NCBI GenBank assembly: GCA_016715065.1
Contig: JADKBN010000031.1
Location: 506,333-570,332, forward strand
Direction: 5' to 3'
Length of the DNA: 64,000 nucleotides
DNA from: Fibrobacterota bacterium
GTDB lineage: Bacteria; Fibrobacterota; Fibrobacteria; UBA5070
This document shows, one piece after another, positions 9,001 through 17,186 of the stretch (its first letter is position 1; every line of letters starts with the position of its first letter). Position numbers and translations under genes: made by a program. Below the pieces are notes generated by a model. The model was given only the letters and a program-made list of their open reading frames with translations, did no database searches and was not told where the DNA came from.

Positions 9001-10866
9001 GATGCCGTGGTTTCCTTCGAGGCGCTCACCCGTGAAGGTCGGAAATTGACTTCCTCCGAAAAGGTCGTGGTGGTGGGGGGCGAATCGGCGCTCACCCTGG
9101 ATTGGCCGATCTCCGTTCCAGCGACGGACTCGGTGGTCGCGGTGGTTCGCGCGACAACGAATGGTCTGGCCGATGGGCTCGCGATCGCGATCCCTGTGCG
9201 CAGGCACTCGGTTCCACAATCCTCAAGTCGGCAGGGAAGATTCGATTCCACGCAAGGGCGTAGTGCGGTATCCATCGAATTGCCTCCATCTGCGGCAAAG
9301 GGGAGTGGACGATGGCGTGTTTGGGCCTCGGGCGGGTCGCTTCCGAACCTCATGGAGCCACTGAAGTACCTGGCGGAATTTCCGTATGATTGCGTGGAGC
9401 AGACGCTCTCCCGGTTTCTGCCGCGCCTGCAGTACGCTTCGGTGGCGAGAAAGGCGGGAATTCCCAACGATTCCATCGAAAGGATCCTGGATGCCGCCGA
9501 CTTGGCCGGTATCGAGAGGCTGGAGCGTATGAGGGGATCGCAAAGCGGATGGGGTTGGTGGGCCGGTGCGACACCGGACCCGAAGCTGACCGTGCTGGTC
9601 CTGGAAGGACTCCAGAAGATGCGACAAGAATTGGCATCAAGATCGACGGGGGCGTCCAAGCGCCAATTGGATGCCGTCGAGCGGATGCTGAGGTCCGGGC
9701 GCGAGCCTCTTTGGGAAGCCGCGAGGAAACCGGAAAACCATCCCGCCTTGCGCTTGCAGGCGCTGAAGGTCCTGGCTGGCGAAGGGATGGGCGTAGAGGT
9801 GGACGACTTGCGAAAGGATTTGGCGGAAATCTGGAAAGGGCGTGATTCCTTGGGGACGGTGTCCCTGGCGTTCGCCTTGGAATCCGGCCACCGGATCGGG
9901 TGGGCTGAACTGGAGAGCGAGGTGGTCCATCGAATCGAAAAGCGGTCGATCCAGGACAAGCCGGTGGATGGAGCCGCAGCGATGTGCCATTGGTCCAAGG
10001 ATTCCAGCTGGGGATGGGCCGGCGATTCGGTGGAATCGTCCGCCTTGGTTCTCGCGGCGTTGGTGCGAACAGGCAATGGAGCCGCGTTGGCCAAGCCGGG
10101 ATCGGCGTGGCTGCTGAGTCGTGTCCAGAGTGGGCGTTGGGGATCCACTCGCGCCACGGCCAGGGCGTTGGATGCGATCCTCGCCACGTTGGAGTCCACC
10201 CGTGAAACCCCTTCGCGAGGAACTCTGAAGGTTCTTTCAGGAAAGCAGATTCTGTCCAACCTGGTGATCGATGGATCCAAGCGGGACCTCGCGCAGGCGA
10301 CACGCGAGTTCCCCGATGCCCTGGTGAAGGATGGCTTGCGCATGGAGTTCCAAGGCAAGGGAGGAGTCCAGTGGGCTGTTTCAAGGTCTTGGACAGACAC
10401 ATCGCGTTGGCTCAAGGAGCGATCGGGAGCCCTCTCGGTGAAGCGATTGTACAAGAAGATCCAGCGGACGGCCGACCGCAAGGGTGTGGTGAAGGAAACG
10501 ATGCTGCCGTTCGGTGGAACGCTGCAGGTCGGCGAAGAGCTCGAGGTGACACTCGAGTTGGCCAGCAAGGTGCAAGAGGAACACCTGATGCTGGAGGATC
10601 GCTTTCCCGCCGGCATGGTGGTTTCGCGTTCCGGAATCGATCCATTGCATCCATGGAACACCTGGATGACCTACGGTGAAAGCGGACTGGACCGCATGAC
10701 CTGGTTCCAATCGCAGGTTCGTCCCGAGGTCGTCCAATTCACGTATCGCCTCCGTGCGGAGCGGCCGGGCACATACCACGCCTTGCCCGCGCGTGCCGAA
10801 CTGATGTACCGCCCCGAAATCCAAGCCAATTCCGACGAATCCATCGTGCGGATCGAAGGACGATGA
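6034..10866 (+). CDS. Alpha-2-macroglobulin family protein with intact thioester motif
   Basis: A 1610-aa bacterial alpha-2-macroglobulin, which would trap proteases in the periplasm or on the outer membrane. A short signal peptide (MHPALALCAFLAATNF) is present without a convincing lipobox, unlike the E. coli lipoprotein YfhM. Landmarks: MG2-type segment TDRPVYRAGDLVHLRG around residues 332-347, the bait region (not sharply defined) in the middle, the A2M domain motif DSVVVGKDGSAVVKFKLPDD around 910-930, and the thioester motif D-C-V-E-Q with Cys1120 (codon 9391-9393) and Gln1123. It is the only one of the three paralogues that keeps this cysteine. The next paralogue starts 1 nt after its stop, so both are probably co-transcribed. 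There is no pbpC (PBP1C) partner in the window. Confidence 0.92.
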   Translation: MHPALALCAFLAATNFVPSQATRLTWTPPPNSDGGSSSVDRQLVNTFDSAFKSGLPQERTAQATTAYLEQWLPKVQDEDALTRILRHFDCKMGGIACLDAASQRELRAWLVRTFRTESRQSLRDAFASSEIMSDEFRLFGDGDKSFSRVRPGDKIGFRRTSWSRESASVPASVSFEIGRIEFHDSETTQIVVLDTLKAFPDDAQAGSWSLEDTLPGPGLYRLTLLGDRAFQDAFVNQSWIDGSVLRSGRKLLVYGASFLPSQTGPFGVTVHFPDGTRQKLQTDSSGVAVLELARDYRGSDLAIVLESQGSLGFVHDPYLEKNAFDGQPFVWTDRPVYRAGDLVHLRGTILDRDNHGKLRRSTLDSVAVKVEDFQRTRVVAMDRSRQFSDTIRIPRSQKAGIVKACASSRENRKYFDQEQCVKWLVEEYRKPFFEVLVNPRREATVQGDSAVVEIQARTFHGSPVVGGIAKLAWPSESRRHYPMFDDQSPEPMEERTVSLDARGKAQVKIPTIEKDEEWDLPVRIAVTDPSNRVEETTASLPIWTSRLRAEVEFVPRRPGIGDSTKAVVLLRDKSFQPVGGWIQFRQVVSQNVVLDTLIRVAPTGICTLGILPREARHQRLELASSTSSMAPWSVQSVDVPYPHDRGEVQIDLGMGEAVVHPGDSIRMVVRNLRPGQSALATVERGEILQYKGLRADRSGVARWTIPVNEDCLPKILVNVQYADRNQMSQRSKTVFVVDSAANSGLSMELPAHGAPGAMLSVRVRLRDGKGRPIGGRFSLAVTDDAIWNVASDAALGRVIPDVGLVESIRRLGKLGVPQNSPMFSVNQPFLEILRRRLRSRSELELRSANGFSGQMVVGVPVQGLEFDELLELAPRQADDRDGYAAMMMGSGGGSAFEIRRVLKDLAFWSDSVVVGKDGSAVVKFKLPDDATRWRFVLRGLDDSTNFHERTSFVESRKPLLVEIHSPRFLTETDSASIGATIRNAGSAAQDAVVSFEALTREGRKLTSSEKVVVVGGESALTLDWPISVPATDSVVAVVRATTNGLADGLAIAIPVRRHSVPQSSSRQGRFDSTQGRSAVSIELPPSAAKGSGRWRVWASGGSLPNLMEPLKYLAEFPYDCVEQTLSRFLPRLQYASVARKAGIPNDSIERILDAADLAGIERLERMRGSQSGWGWWAGATPDPKLTVLVLEGLQKMRQELASRSTGASKRQLDAVERMLRSGREPLWEAARKPENHPALRLQALKVLAGEGMGVEVDDLRKDLAEIWKGRDSLGTVSLAFALESGHRIGWAELESEVVHRIEKRSIQDKPVDGAAAMCHWSKDSSWGWAGDSVESSALVLAALVRTGNGAALAKPGSAWLLSRVQSGRWGSTRATARALDAILATLESTRETPSRGTLKVLSGKQILSNLVIDGSKRDLAQATREFPDALVKDGLRMEFQGKGGVQWAVSRSWTDTSRWLKERSGALSVKRLYKKIQRTADRKGVVKETMLPFGGTLQVGEELEVTLELASKVQEEHLMLEDRFPAGMVVSRSGIDPLHPWNTWMTYGESGLDRMTWFQSQVRPEVVQFTYRLRAERPGTYHALPARAELMYRPEIQANSDESIVRIEGR

Positions 10867-10867
10867 C

Positions 10868-13800
10868 ATGATCACCGCGATGTTCCTGTGTGCCCTCCTG
10901 ACTGGTGCAAATTCTGTCCAATCGCCGCCGACCCTTCTCGCGTGGGATCCTCCACCGGATTCGCTGATGCGAACCGGTCACCCGGACCGGGTCTCCACAA
11001 AAAGATTCGACAGCCTTGCCTTGCTGGATCTGCCCAAGCAGCCGACAGCGGCCAATGCGCAAGCCTTCCTGGCAAAATGGCTGCCAAAGGCGAGCAATCA
11101 AGACGAAGTCGGGTTCCTGCTCGGGCGTTTCCATTGTCAATACAAGAGCGATCTATGCTTGGATTATCCTTCGCGCCAAAAGATTCTCGCATGGCTTGAT
11201 CGCTACTTTCGAACGGAATCGAGGCAGAGTTTTCGCGACGCGTTGGCCGAGTCGAACTTCCTCTCCAGCGCGATCCGCTTTCGGGGATGGGGTCGGAGCG
11301 TCCTCGGCGTTCGTCCGGGAGATACGGTCCGTCTTCCGGTGACCACCTTTTCAGAGTCACGGATTCCGATCCCCGCATCGGTTACTTTCGAGGTCGGCCG
11401 GGTCGGGTTTCACGGATTGGATACCGTTGAGGTTGTTGTGTGCGATACCCTGCGGGCGTTTCCGACCGATGTGCGCGGGATCCTATGGCAGTTGGAAGAC
11501 ACGCTCCCCGGACCTGGGTTGTTCCGGCTGACACAGTTGGAAAACGATGGATTCCAGGATGTCTTCGTGAACTCGTCCTGGCTCGAGGCATCCGTGTTGC
11601 GTAGCGGAAAGAGTCTTTTGGTTTTCACAACGAGCTTCGATCCTGCGCTGAAAGGGCCGTTCCACCTGGTTGCCCGGTTTCCAGACAAAACCTGGCAAGA
11701 GATGTGGACGGATTCGAACGGATTGGCTCGCCTGGAACTGTCCAAGGAATACGACGGAAGCGAGATCCGGCTTGTCCTGGAGGGCGGAGGAAATGTCGCC
11801 TTCGCGGCGGATCCGTACCGGAATCGGGCCTTTGTCGATTGGGGATGCTTTCTTTGGTCGGATCGGCCGGTGTATCGCCCCGGCGATCTCGTGCACCTGG
11901 GCGGTACCGTCCTGGGAGTGGACGAGCGGGGAAACATCCGAAGATCCATCGCCGATTCGGTGGAGATCGAGGTGAAGTCTCTCCGGATGAGCCGTGATGT
12001 GGCCATGAACACCTCTGGACAATTTTCGGACACGATCCGCATTCCCGAGAACCAGTCTTCGGGCAAGATGGAGGCTTGCATGAAGGCCACCTACCGGGAC
12101 GATGATCGGAGTCCGTCTTCCGTGAGGGAGGGCTGCATGGCATGGCTGGTGGAAACGATTCGCAAGCCTGCTTTCGAGGTGGTCGCCATTCCCCGCATGG
12201 AGGCCACCGTGCAAGGGGATTCGGCGGTCCTGGGAATCCAGTCGCGCAATTTGGATGGGTCGCCCGTGGTGGGCGGAATCGCCAGGATTTCCTGGCGTTC
12301 GGATCCGGAGGATAGGACAAACTCGTATGGAAGGAGAGCTTCCGAAGGATTGGAGGAAAGAACCGTCGCATTGGACGTTCTTGGAAAGGCGAACGTCAAG
12401 ATCCCTACCCTCGAAATGGGCGAAGTGTGGGAAATGCCGGTCACCATCACGGTGACGGATCCTGCGCATCGGGTGGAGAAGACTGCCATCTCCCTTCCCA
12501 TCTGGACGAATCGCCTCAAAGCGGACGTGGAGTTTTCGCCCAAACGGTTCGGCATCGGTGACTCGATCCACGCGGAGGTCGTATTGAGAAGCAATACCTT
12601 CCAGCCCGAGGCGGGATGGATCCGGTTTCGCCAACTGGCCGCAGGCGACGTGGTGTTGGATACTCTCGTGCGTGTCGAGGAGACCGGCGTGTGCAGATTG
12701 GCAATCCTCCCGCGTGCGACCGAGCAGGAGCGATTGGAGCTTGCCTCGTCCACGAACCTTTCCGCGCCTTGGGCATTGCAATCCGTGGAAGTCCCCTTTC
12801 CTTCCGATCGAGTTCAGGTACGTGTCGATCTCAGCTCGGTATCCGGAGGAGTCCATCCAGGAGATACGGCTCGGATGGTGGCGCGAAATCTCAAGCCGGG
12901 ACAATCGGTGTTGGCTACCGTGGAAAAAGGGGAGTTGCTCCGTTACGAGGTCCTGCGGGCGAATGAATCCGGCATCGCCAATGTGTCCATCCCCGTGGAT
13001 CCTGCCATGTTTCCGAGATTCCTTGTCAGGGTGTGGCATGCGAACCGTGAAAAGATGGACAGCGACCAGGAGGATGTCTCGGTGGAGGATTCGTCCCCTG
13101 ATCGAGGACTTTCCCTGGAGGTGCCATCGGAAAGTGCTCCCGGGGCCATGGTGGTTGCAAGAATTCGCCTGCGTGACAGACTCGGACATCCCACGGGCGG
13201 ACGTTTTTCTCTTTCCGTGGCGGATGACGCGATCTGGCAGCTCGCTTCCGAGGGGGATCGGGAGCAGGAATTGCCCAAAGCTGGCGTTGGAGAACGCATG
13301 CGGATGCTGGGAAATCTTTCCGTCTCGGAAAACAATTGGCAGCCTGGCCGCGAGCTGTGGTACCTGGAAGTCCTGAATCGACGCATCCAAACGATTCGCG
13401 AAAGGGGGGCTACTTCCGCCGTCAAGCCGTCCAAGCGTCCTGTGGAAGGGATGCATCGGGAACACGAAGTGGAGGCGGTGACGGAGTCGTCCTCGCGCAG
13501 GGAGAGAAGCCGCCATGCTTCCGTGTGGAGAACGCCTCCATCGCCGGGAAGGAAACCTCGTGTCCGGTTTCCGATCCGTGACTTCAGCTATTGGTCGGAT
13601 TCTGTCGTCATCGGAGCGGACGGGGTCGGGGAGGTGTCGGTGCGGTTGCCCGGTGAGACGGCTACCTGGCGGTTCGTGGTCCGGGGAATGGACGACTCAG
13701 GGAACTACCACGAGCGTGTCGCACGGGTCGATTCTCGCGACGATCTTCAGGTCGACCTCCATCCGCAGAGGTTCCTGGTGGAGACGGACACCGCATGGAT

Positions 13801-15700
13801 CGGAGGACACCTTCGCAATCCTGGATCCGTGCAGCAGGAGACCAAGATCGCTTTCGAGGCGAAGTCGCCGGATGGACACAAAATGACCGCTTCCGGAAAA
13901 ACCTTGGAAGTGCCGCCCGGATCCAGTGTGGACGTGGGGTGGCCTGTGATCGTCGCGGGCGGAGACTCCTTGGTCGCCAAGGTCCACGCTTCCGCAAACG
14001 GACGTTCCGAAGATCTTCGCGTTGCGATCCCTGTCCACGATCATGGTGAGGAGCACGTCTCCAGTCGTCATGGGCGTCTCGACTCCACCCGGCCCAAGAT
14101 CGGGGTGGATCTTGCATTGCCTCCAAACGCCGAGTCTGCTTGCAGTTGGCGTTTGAGGGCGTCGGCAGGGGTTCTTCCAAGCTTGCGGGAACCTATGAAG
14201 TATCTCGAGGAAACCACCCATGCAGGATTGGAACAGACCGTTTCGCGATTTCTGTCTCGCCTGCAAGGTGCCGGTGCGGCGAGAAGGGCTGGGATCCCGG
14301 AGGATTCCCTGGAGAATAGCCTGGCTCCATCGGATTCTTCCATCATCGAACGCATCTGGCGGATGAAAGGTTCCCAGCAGGGTTGGGGTTGGTGGGAAGG
14401 TGCGGATCCGGACCCCAACATGACGGTCCTGGCGTTGGACGGTCTGCGGAAAGCGCGGACGGAAATTGCCAAGCAGCCGTCTGACGCGTCGAAACGACTG
14501 GTGGAATCGCTGGATCGGGTGCTGAAGGAAGAAAGTTACCTGCTGATGCGCCTTGTCCAGGAGAAGAAGAGCCCGCCTGCGCTGCGTCTACAAGCTCTGA
14601 TGGTGATGGCCAATTCGGGCATGGAGGAAGATCGGGACCTGTTGCGCAAGGAATTGGCCGAGATCTGGGAAGGGCGTGATTCCCTGGGTGCGGTGTCCGA
14701 TGCATTCGCTCTGGAAGCCGGTCATGGGATCGGGTTCGACGACCTCGAGAAGGATGCGATGGATCGCATCCGCAGGCGGACAATCACGGGCAAATCCTTG
14801 TACGGCTCCTACGAATTGCGTCACTGGCCGATGGATTCCAGTTGGGGGTGGGCGGGGGATTCGGTGGAAGCGACGGCCTTGGTGCTCGGCGCGCTGGCGC
14901 GGACCGGCAACGACTCGTCCTTCGCGAAGCCGACGATTGCGTGGCTTCAGGAGCAAAGGAAAAACGGGCATTGGGGATCCACTCGCGCCACGGCAAGGGC
15001 GCTGGATGCCATCCTCGTCGCCTCGGGATCAAGCTCCGAGGTTCCGTCACGGGGTGTGCTGAAGATCTTCGCGGGAAAACGTCTGATGGCCAGCGCGCAG
15101 ATCGATGGGTCGAAGCCAAGCCTGGCGCAGCTGGTGCATCCGTTCAGCCAGGTGCAAGCGAAGGACGGATTGCGGTTGGAATTCCAAGGTGTGGGAGAGG
15201 TGCATTGGTCGGTCTCCAGATTTTGGAAGGACCCATCGCCATTGGCGCTTGCTCGATCGGGGGACCTTGTGGTTGGCCGCCAGTACAGGAAGGTCAGCCT
15301 GGTTCAGGACTCTTCGGGACAGGTTCGCGAAATCCTGGTGCCGTTCGACGGGACATTGCGATTGGGCGAAGAGCTCGAGGTGACGATCGAATTGAACAGT
15401 CGGTTCGGAGGGAACTACCTGATGGTGGAAGATCGCTTTCCCGCCGGCATGGCGATTTCCAGGTCTGGATTCGATCGCTTCCAAAAATGGGGGTCCTGGC
15501 TGGCTTTCGGGGAAAGCAAAACGGACAGGATGAGTTGGTTTGTGTCGGAAGTGCGACCCGGCATCGTGCGTTTCGGCTACCGGCTCCGGGCCAAACATCC
15601 TGGCGTATACCACGCGCTCCCAGCCCGCGCGGAGCTCATGTATCGGCCCACGGCGAAAGCGAATTCCGACGAAAGCGTCGTGTGGATCGAAGGGAAGTGA
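10868..15700 (+). CDS. Alpha-2-macroglobulin family protein lacking the thioester cysteine
   Basis: A second full-length A2M paralogue, again exactly 1610 aa, with a similar N-terminal signal (MITAMFLCALLTGANS) and the same domain order: SDRPVYRPGDLVHLGG (MG2), DSVVIGADGVGEVSVRLPG (A2M domain) and RSRR-rich insert near residues 875-890 that may be part of a bait-like segment. At residue 1120 the codon 14225-14227 is glycine: the motif reads H-A-G-L-E-Q. It therefore lacks the reactive thioester, as does the truncated copy at the left edge. E. coli also has a thioester (YfhM) and a non-thioester (YfaS) A2M, so a division of labour is plausible. It begins 1 nt after the stop of the gene at 6034. 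Confidence 0.92.
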   Translation: MITAMFLCALLTGANSVQSPPTLLAWDPPPDSLMRTGHPDRVSTKRFDSLALLDLPKQPTAANAQAFLAKWLPKASNQDEVGFLLGRFHCQYKSDLCLDYPSRQKILAWLDRYFRTESRQSFRDALAESNFLSSAIRFRGWGRSVLGVRPGDTVRLPVTTFSESRIPIPASVTFEVGRVGFHGLDTVEVVVCDTLRAFPTDVRGILWQLEDTLPGPGLFRLTQLENDGFQDVFVNSSWLEASVLRSGKSLLVFTTSFDPALKGPFHLVARFPDKTWQEMWTDSNGLARLELSKEYDGSEIRLVLEGGGNVAFAADPYRNRAFVDWGCFLWSDRPVYRPGDLVHLGGTVLGVDERGNIRRSIADSVEIEVKSLRMSRDVAMNTSGQFSDTIRIPENQSSGKMEACMKATYRDDDRSPSSVREGCMAWLVETIRKPAFEVVAIPRMEATVQGDSAVLGIQSRNLDGSPVVGGIARISWRSDPEDRTNSYGRRASEGLEERTVALDVLGKANVKIPTLEMGEVWEMPVTITVTDPAHRVEKTAISLPIWTNRLKADVEFSPKRFGIGDSIHAEVVLRSNTFQPEAGWIRFRQLAAGDVVLDTLVRVEETGVCRLAILPRATEQERLELASSTNLSAPWALQSVEVPFPSDRVQVRVDLSSVSGGVHPGDTARMVARNLKPGQSVLATVEKGELLRYEVLRANESGIANVSIPVDPAMFPRFLVRVWHANREKMDSDQEDVSVEDSSPDRGLSLEVPSESAPGAMVVARIRLRDRLGHPTGGRFSLSVADDAIWQLASEGDREQELPKAGVGERMRMLGNLSVSENNWQPGRELWYLEVLNRRIQTIRERGATSAVKPSKRPVEGMHREHEVEAVTESSSRRERSRHASVWRTPPSPGRKPRVRFPIRDFSYWSDSVVIGADGVGEVSVRLPGETATWRFVVRGMDDSGNYHERVARVDSRDDLQVDLHPQRFLVETDTAWIGGHLRNPGSVQQETKIAFEAKSPDGHKMTASGKTLEVPPGSSVDVGWPVIVAGGDSLVAKVHASANGRSEDLRVAIPVHDHGEEHVSSRHGRLDSTRPKIGVDLALPPNAESACSWRLRASAGVLPSLREPMKYLEETTHAGLEQTVSRFLSRLQGAGAARRAGIPEDSLENSLAPSDSSIIERIWRMKGSQQGWGWWEGADPDPNMTVLALDGLRKARTEIAKQPSDASKRLVESLDRVLKEESYLLMRLVQEKKSPPALRLQALMVMANSGMEEDRDLLRKELAEIWEGRDSLGAVSDAFALEAGHGIGFDDLEKDAMDRIRRRTITGKSLYGSYELRHWPMDSSWGWAGDSVEATALVLGALARTGNDSSFAKPTIAWLQEQRKNGHWGSTRATARALDAILVASGSSSEVPSRGVLKIFAGKRLMASAQIDGSKPSLAQLVHPFSQVQAKDGLRLEFQGVGEVHWSVSRFWKDPSPLALARSGDLVVGRQYRKVSLVQDSSGQVREILVPFDGTLRLGEELEVTIELNSRFGGNYLMVEDRFPAGMAISRSGFDRFQKWGSWLAFGESKTDRMSWFVSEVRPGIVRFGYRLRAKHPGVYHALPARAELMYRPTAKANSDESVVWIEGK

Positions 15701-15962
15701 TGGAAGTTTGCGACTTAGGGAAACCCGGGTGGCCTCTCACAACAAGCATTCCAGCAGCAAGCAGGGCTCCACTTCTGATTTGTGATCCACCGTCGCCGAC
15801 AATAAAGGCTGCTCCGGCAACGCCATCGATGCTAACGTTTTGGACGGAGTTGGAAACTTGCAAAAACCGTTCCACGTTTTCGATTTTTGTGTTGGCTGTC
15901 TTTCCTAGCTCGACTCCACCTTTTGATTGACTGATCGTCCCATTCTCGAAAGATCCGCTTGG

Positions 15963-17186
15963 TTACCGGGGGATCGACCAAGGCAGCGGCGTGGGGGCGT
16001 GTCCGTCCGGGTCGTCGAGCTTGGCGGCCGGCGAGAGGCGGACGTTGGCGAAGCTGCATTGCTGGAACCGGGGCGATGCGAAGAAAGACAATTTCTGACT
16101 GACCAGGATGTTCTCGAATCGGCAGCGCTCGAACTCGGCATCCCAGAAACTCAAGGCGACTGTTTCCAGGTTCTGGAACACGCAATCCTGGAAATGGCCG
16201 GAATAGAAGGTGAGGTCTTCCACCTTGGCCTTCTTCAGGTGCACCCGATCGGAGTTCCCCTGGAGGCTGATCCCGTAGCCCTGGACATCGTCCAGTTCCA
16301 AGTCGCTCGTCTCCTCCAGCGAGGCGGAAGAGGCTGTCCCCGTGATCTTCACCTGGCGGGCGCCATGGAGGTGCACCGGACCGTGGCTCCCCTCGATTTC
16401 CAGGTTTTCCGCCGAGGTGGCCCGGGGTGTTCCTTGGGGTTCGGCGAAACGGGAATCGGCGATGTGGGCGTCCCACGAGGCGTGCAGAAGCCGGTTGGAG
16501 CGAAACGAGCAGTGCAGGAATTGTCCATCCTCGATTTCTCCGCCCGAGGGTTCGTTCCAGGTGTTCTCCGAGAATTGGCAGTCCTCGAAGCGGGGCGAGA
16601 CCATCTGGAACGCGGAAAGATCGCTCTGGTGAAGGGTGGATTTCAGGAACACCGGCCGGGTCCAGGTGACGGGGTGCTCGTCGCCCGACCACCCCGCGAT
16701 CTCCACCGATTGGAAGGTGTCGTCGACCCACTCCAGGGGGGAGTTGTCGCGGGGATTGGGACCCTGCGACAGGTCCACGATCCTGCCGCCCTCGAACCGA
16801 TTCCCTTTCCAGGATCCCCCGTGGATTGCGATCCGCTCGATCAGGCAGTCCTTGAACTGGCAGTTCTTGAATTCCGCGCGGTCCATCACCACTTCGGAGA
16901 GGGTGCACTTCTCGAAGAGCACGTGGTCGAAGCGCGTCCGCTCCATCGACACATCCCGGAAGGTCCATCCCACCAGGCGCAGTCCCCTCCAGGAGTCGGC
17001 GGGCAGGGTCTCGCCGTCCAGCCTCTGCGGGGTGTTCCCGTAGAGCTCCTGGAAGTCGGCGGGCTGGTTCAGCTTCTGGCGGATCATGTTGACGGAATTT
17101 GACACGCTGCAGTCTCCGAGGAGGCAGAGGAGGGAAAGGCCAAGTGCCAGGCGGATCCTAGTACTTGGAGAAATCCGGACGTTCAT
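15963..17186 (-). CDS. Pentapeptide-repeat-like exported protein (paralogue of 4635-5885)
   Basis: A 407-aa paralogue of the lipoprotein at 4635-5885. From the ATG at 17186 the N-terminus MNVRISPSTRIRLALGLSLL leads to a cysteine at residue 26, but the preceding L-G-D makes a poor lipobox, so it may be a lipoprotein or simply periplasmic. Repeat-like units follow (WTFRDVSMERTRF, FEKCTL, FKNCQFKDC), predicting a beta-helix. The frame is open to 17234; 17186 is chosen because it starts the signal peptide. This start lies 29 nt inside the 3' end of the metallophosphoesterase gene (stop at 17160-17158), so translation is probably coupled and the two proteins may act together. About 260 nt between its 3' end and the A2M stop at 15700 hold no convincing gene. 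Confidence 0.75.
   Translation of the reverse strand: MNVRISPSTRIRLALGLSLLCLLGDCSVSNSVNMIRQKLNQPADFQELYGNTPQRLDGETLPADSWRGLRLVGWTFRDVSMERTRFDHVLFEKCTLSEVVMDRAEFKNCQFKDCLIERIAIHGGSWKGNRFEGGRIVDLSQGPNPRDNSPLEWVDDTFQSVEIAGWSGDEHPVTWTRPVFLKSTLHQSDLSAFQMVSPRFEDCQFSENTWNEPSGGEIEDGQFLHCSFRSNRLLHASWDAHIADSRFAEPQGTPRATSAENLEIEGSHGPVHLHGARQVKITGTASSASLEETSDLELDDVQGYGISLQGNSDRVHLKKAKVEDLTFYSGHFQDCVFQNLETVALSFWDAEFERCRFENILVSQKLSFFASPRFQQCSFANVRLSPAAKLDDPDGHAPTPLPWSIPR

Noticed and set aside
8679..10661. A 660-codon open frame on the minus strand opposite the A2M gene
   Set aside because: It is opposite a conserved A2M coding sequence; its protein is Ser/Arg/Pro-rich without any motif, typical of the antisense of GC-rich genes. 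The same applies to long frames at 17972-19981 opposite strands, 18031-19503 (+), 26367-28058 (-) and 29291-30943 (-).
15636..15875. A 79-codon minus-strand frame in the gap after the A2M gene
   Set aside because: It has no ribosome site, partly overlaps the A2M 3' end and matches no family I know, so it is not listed as a gene.
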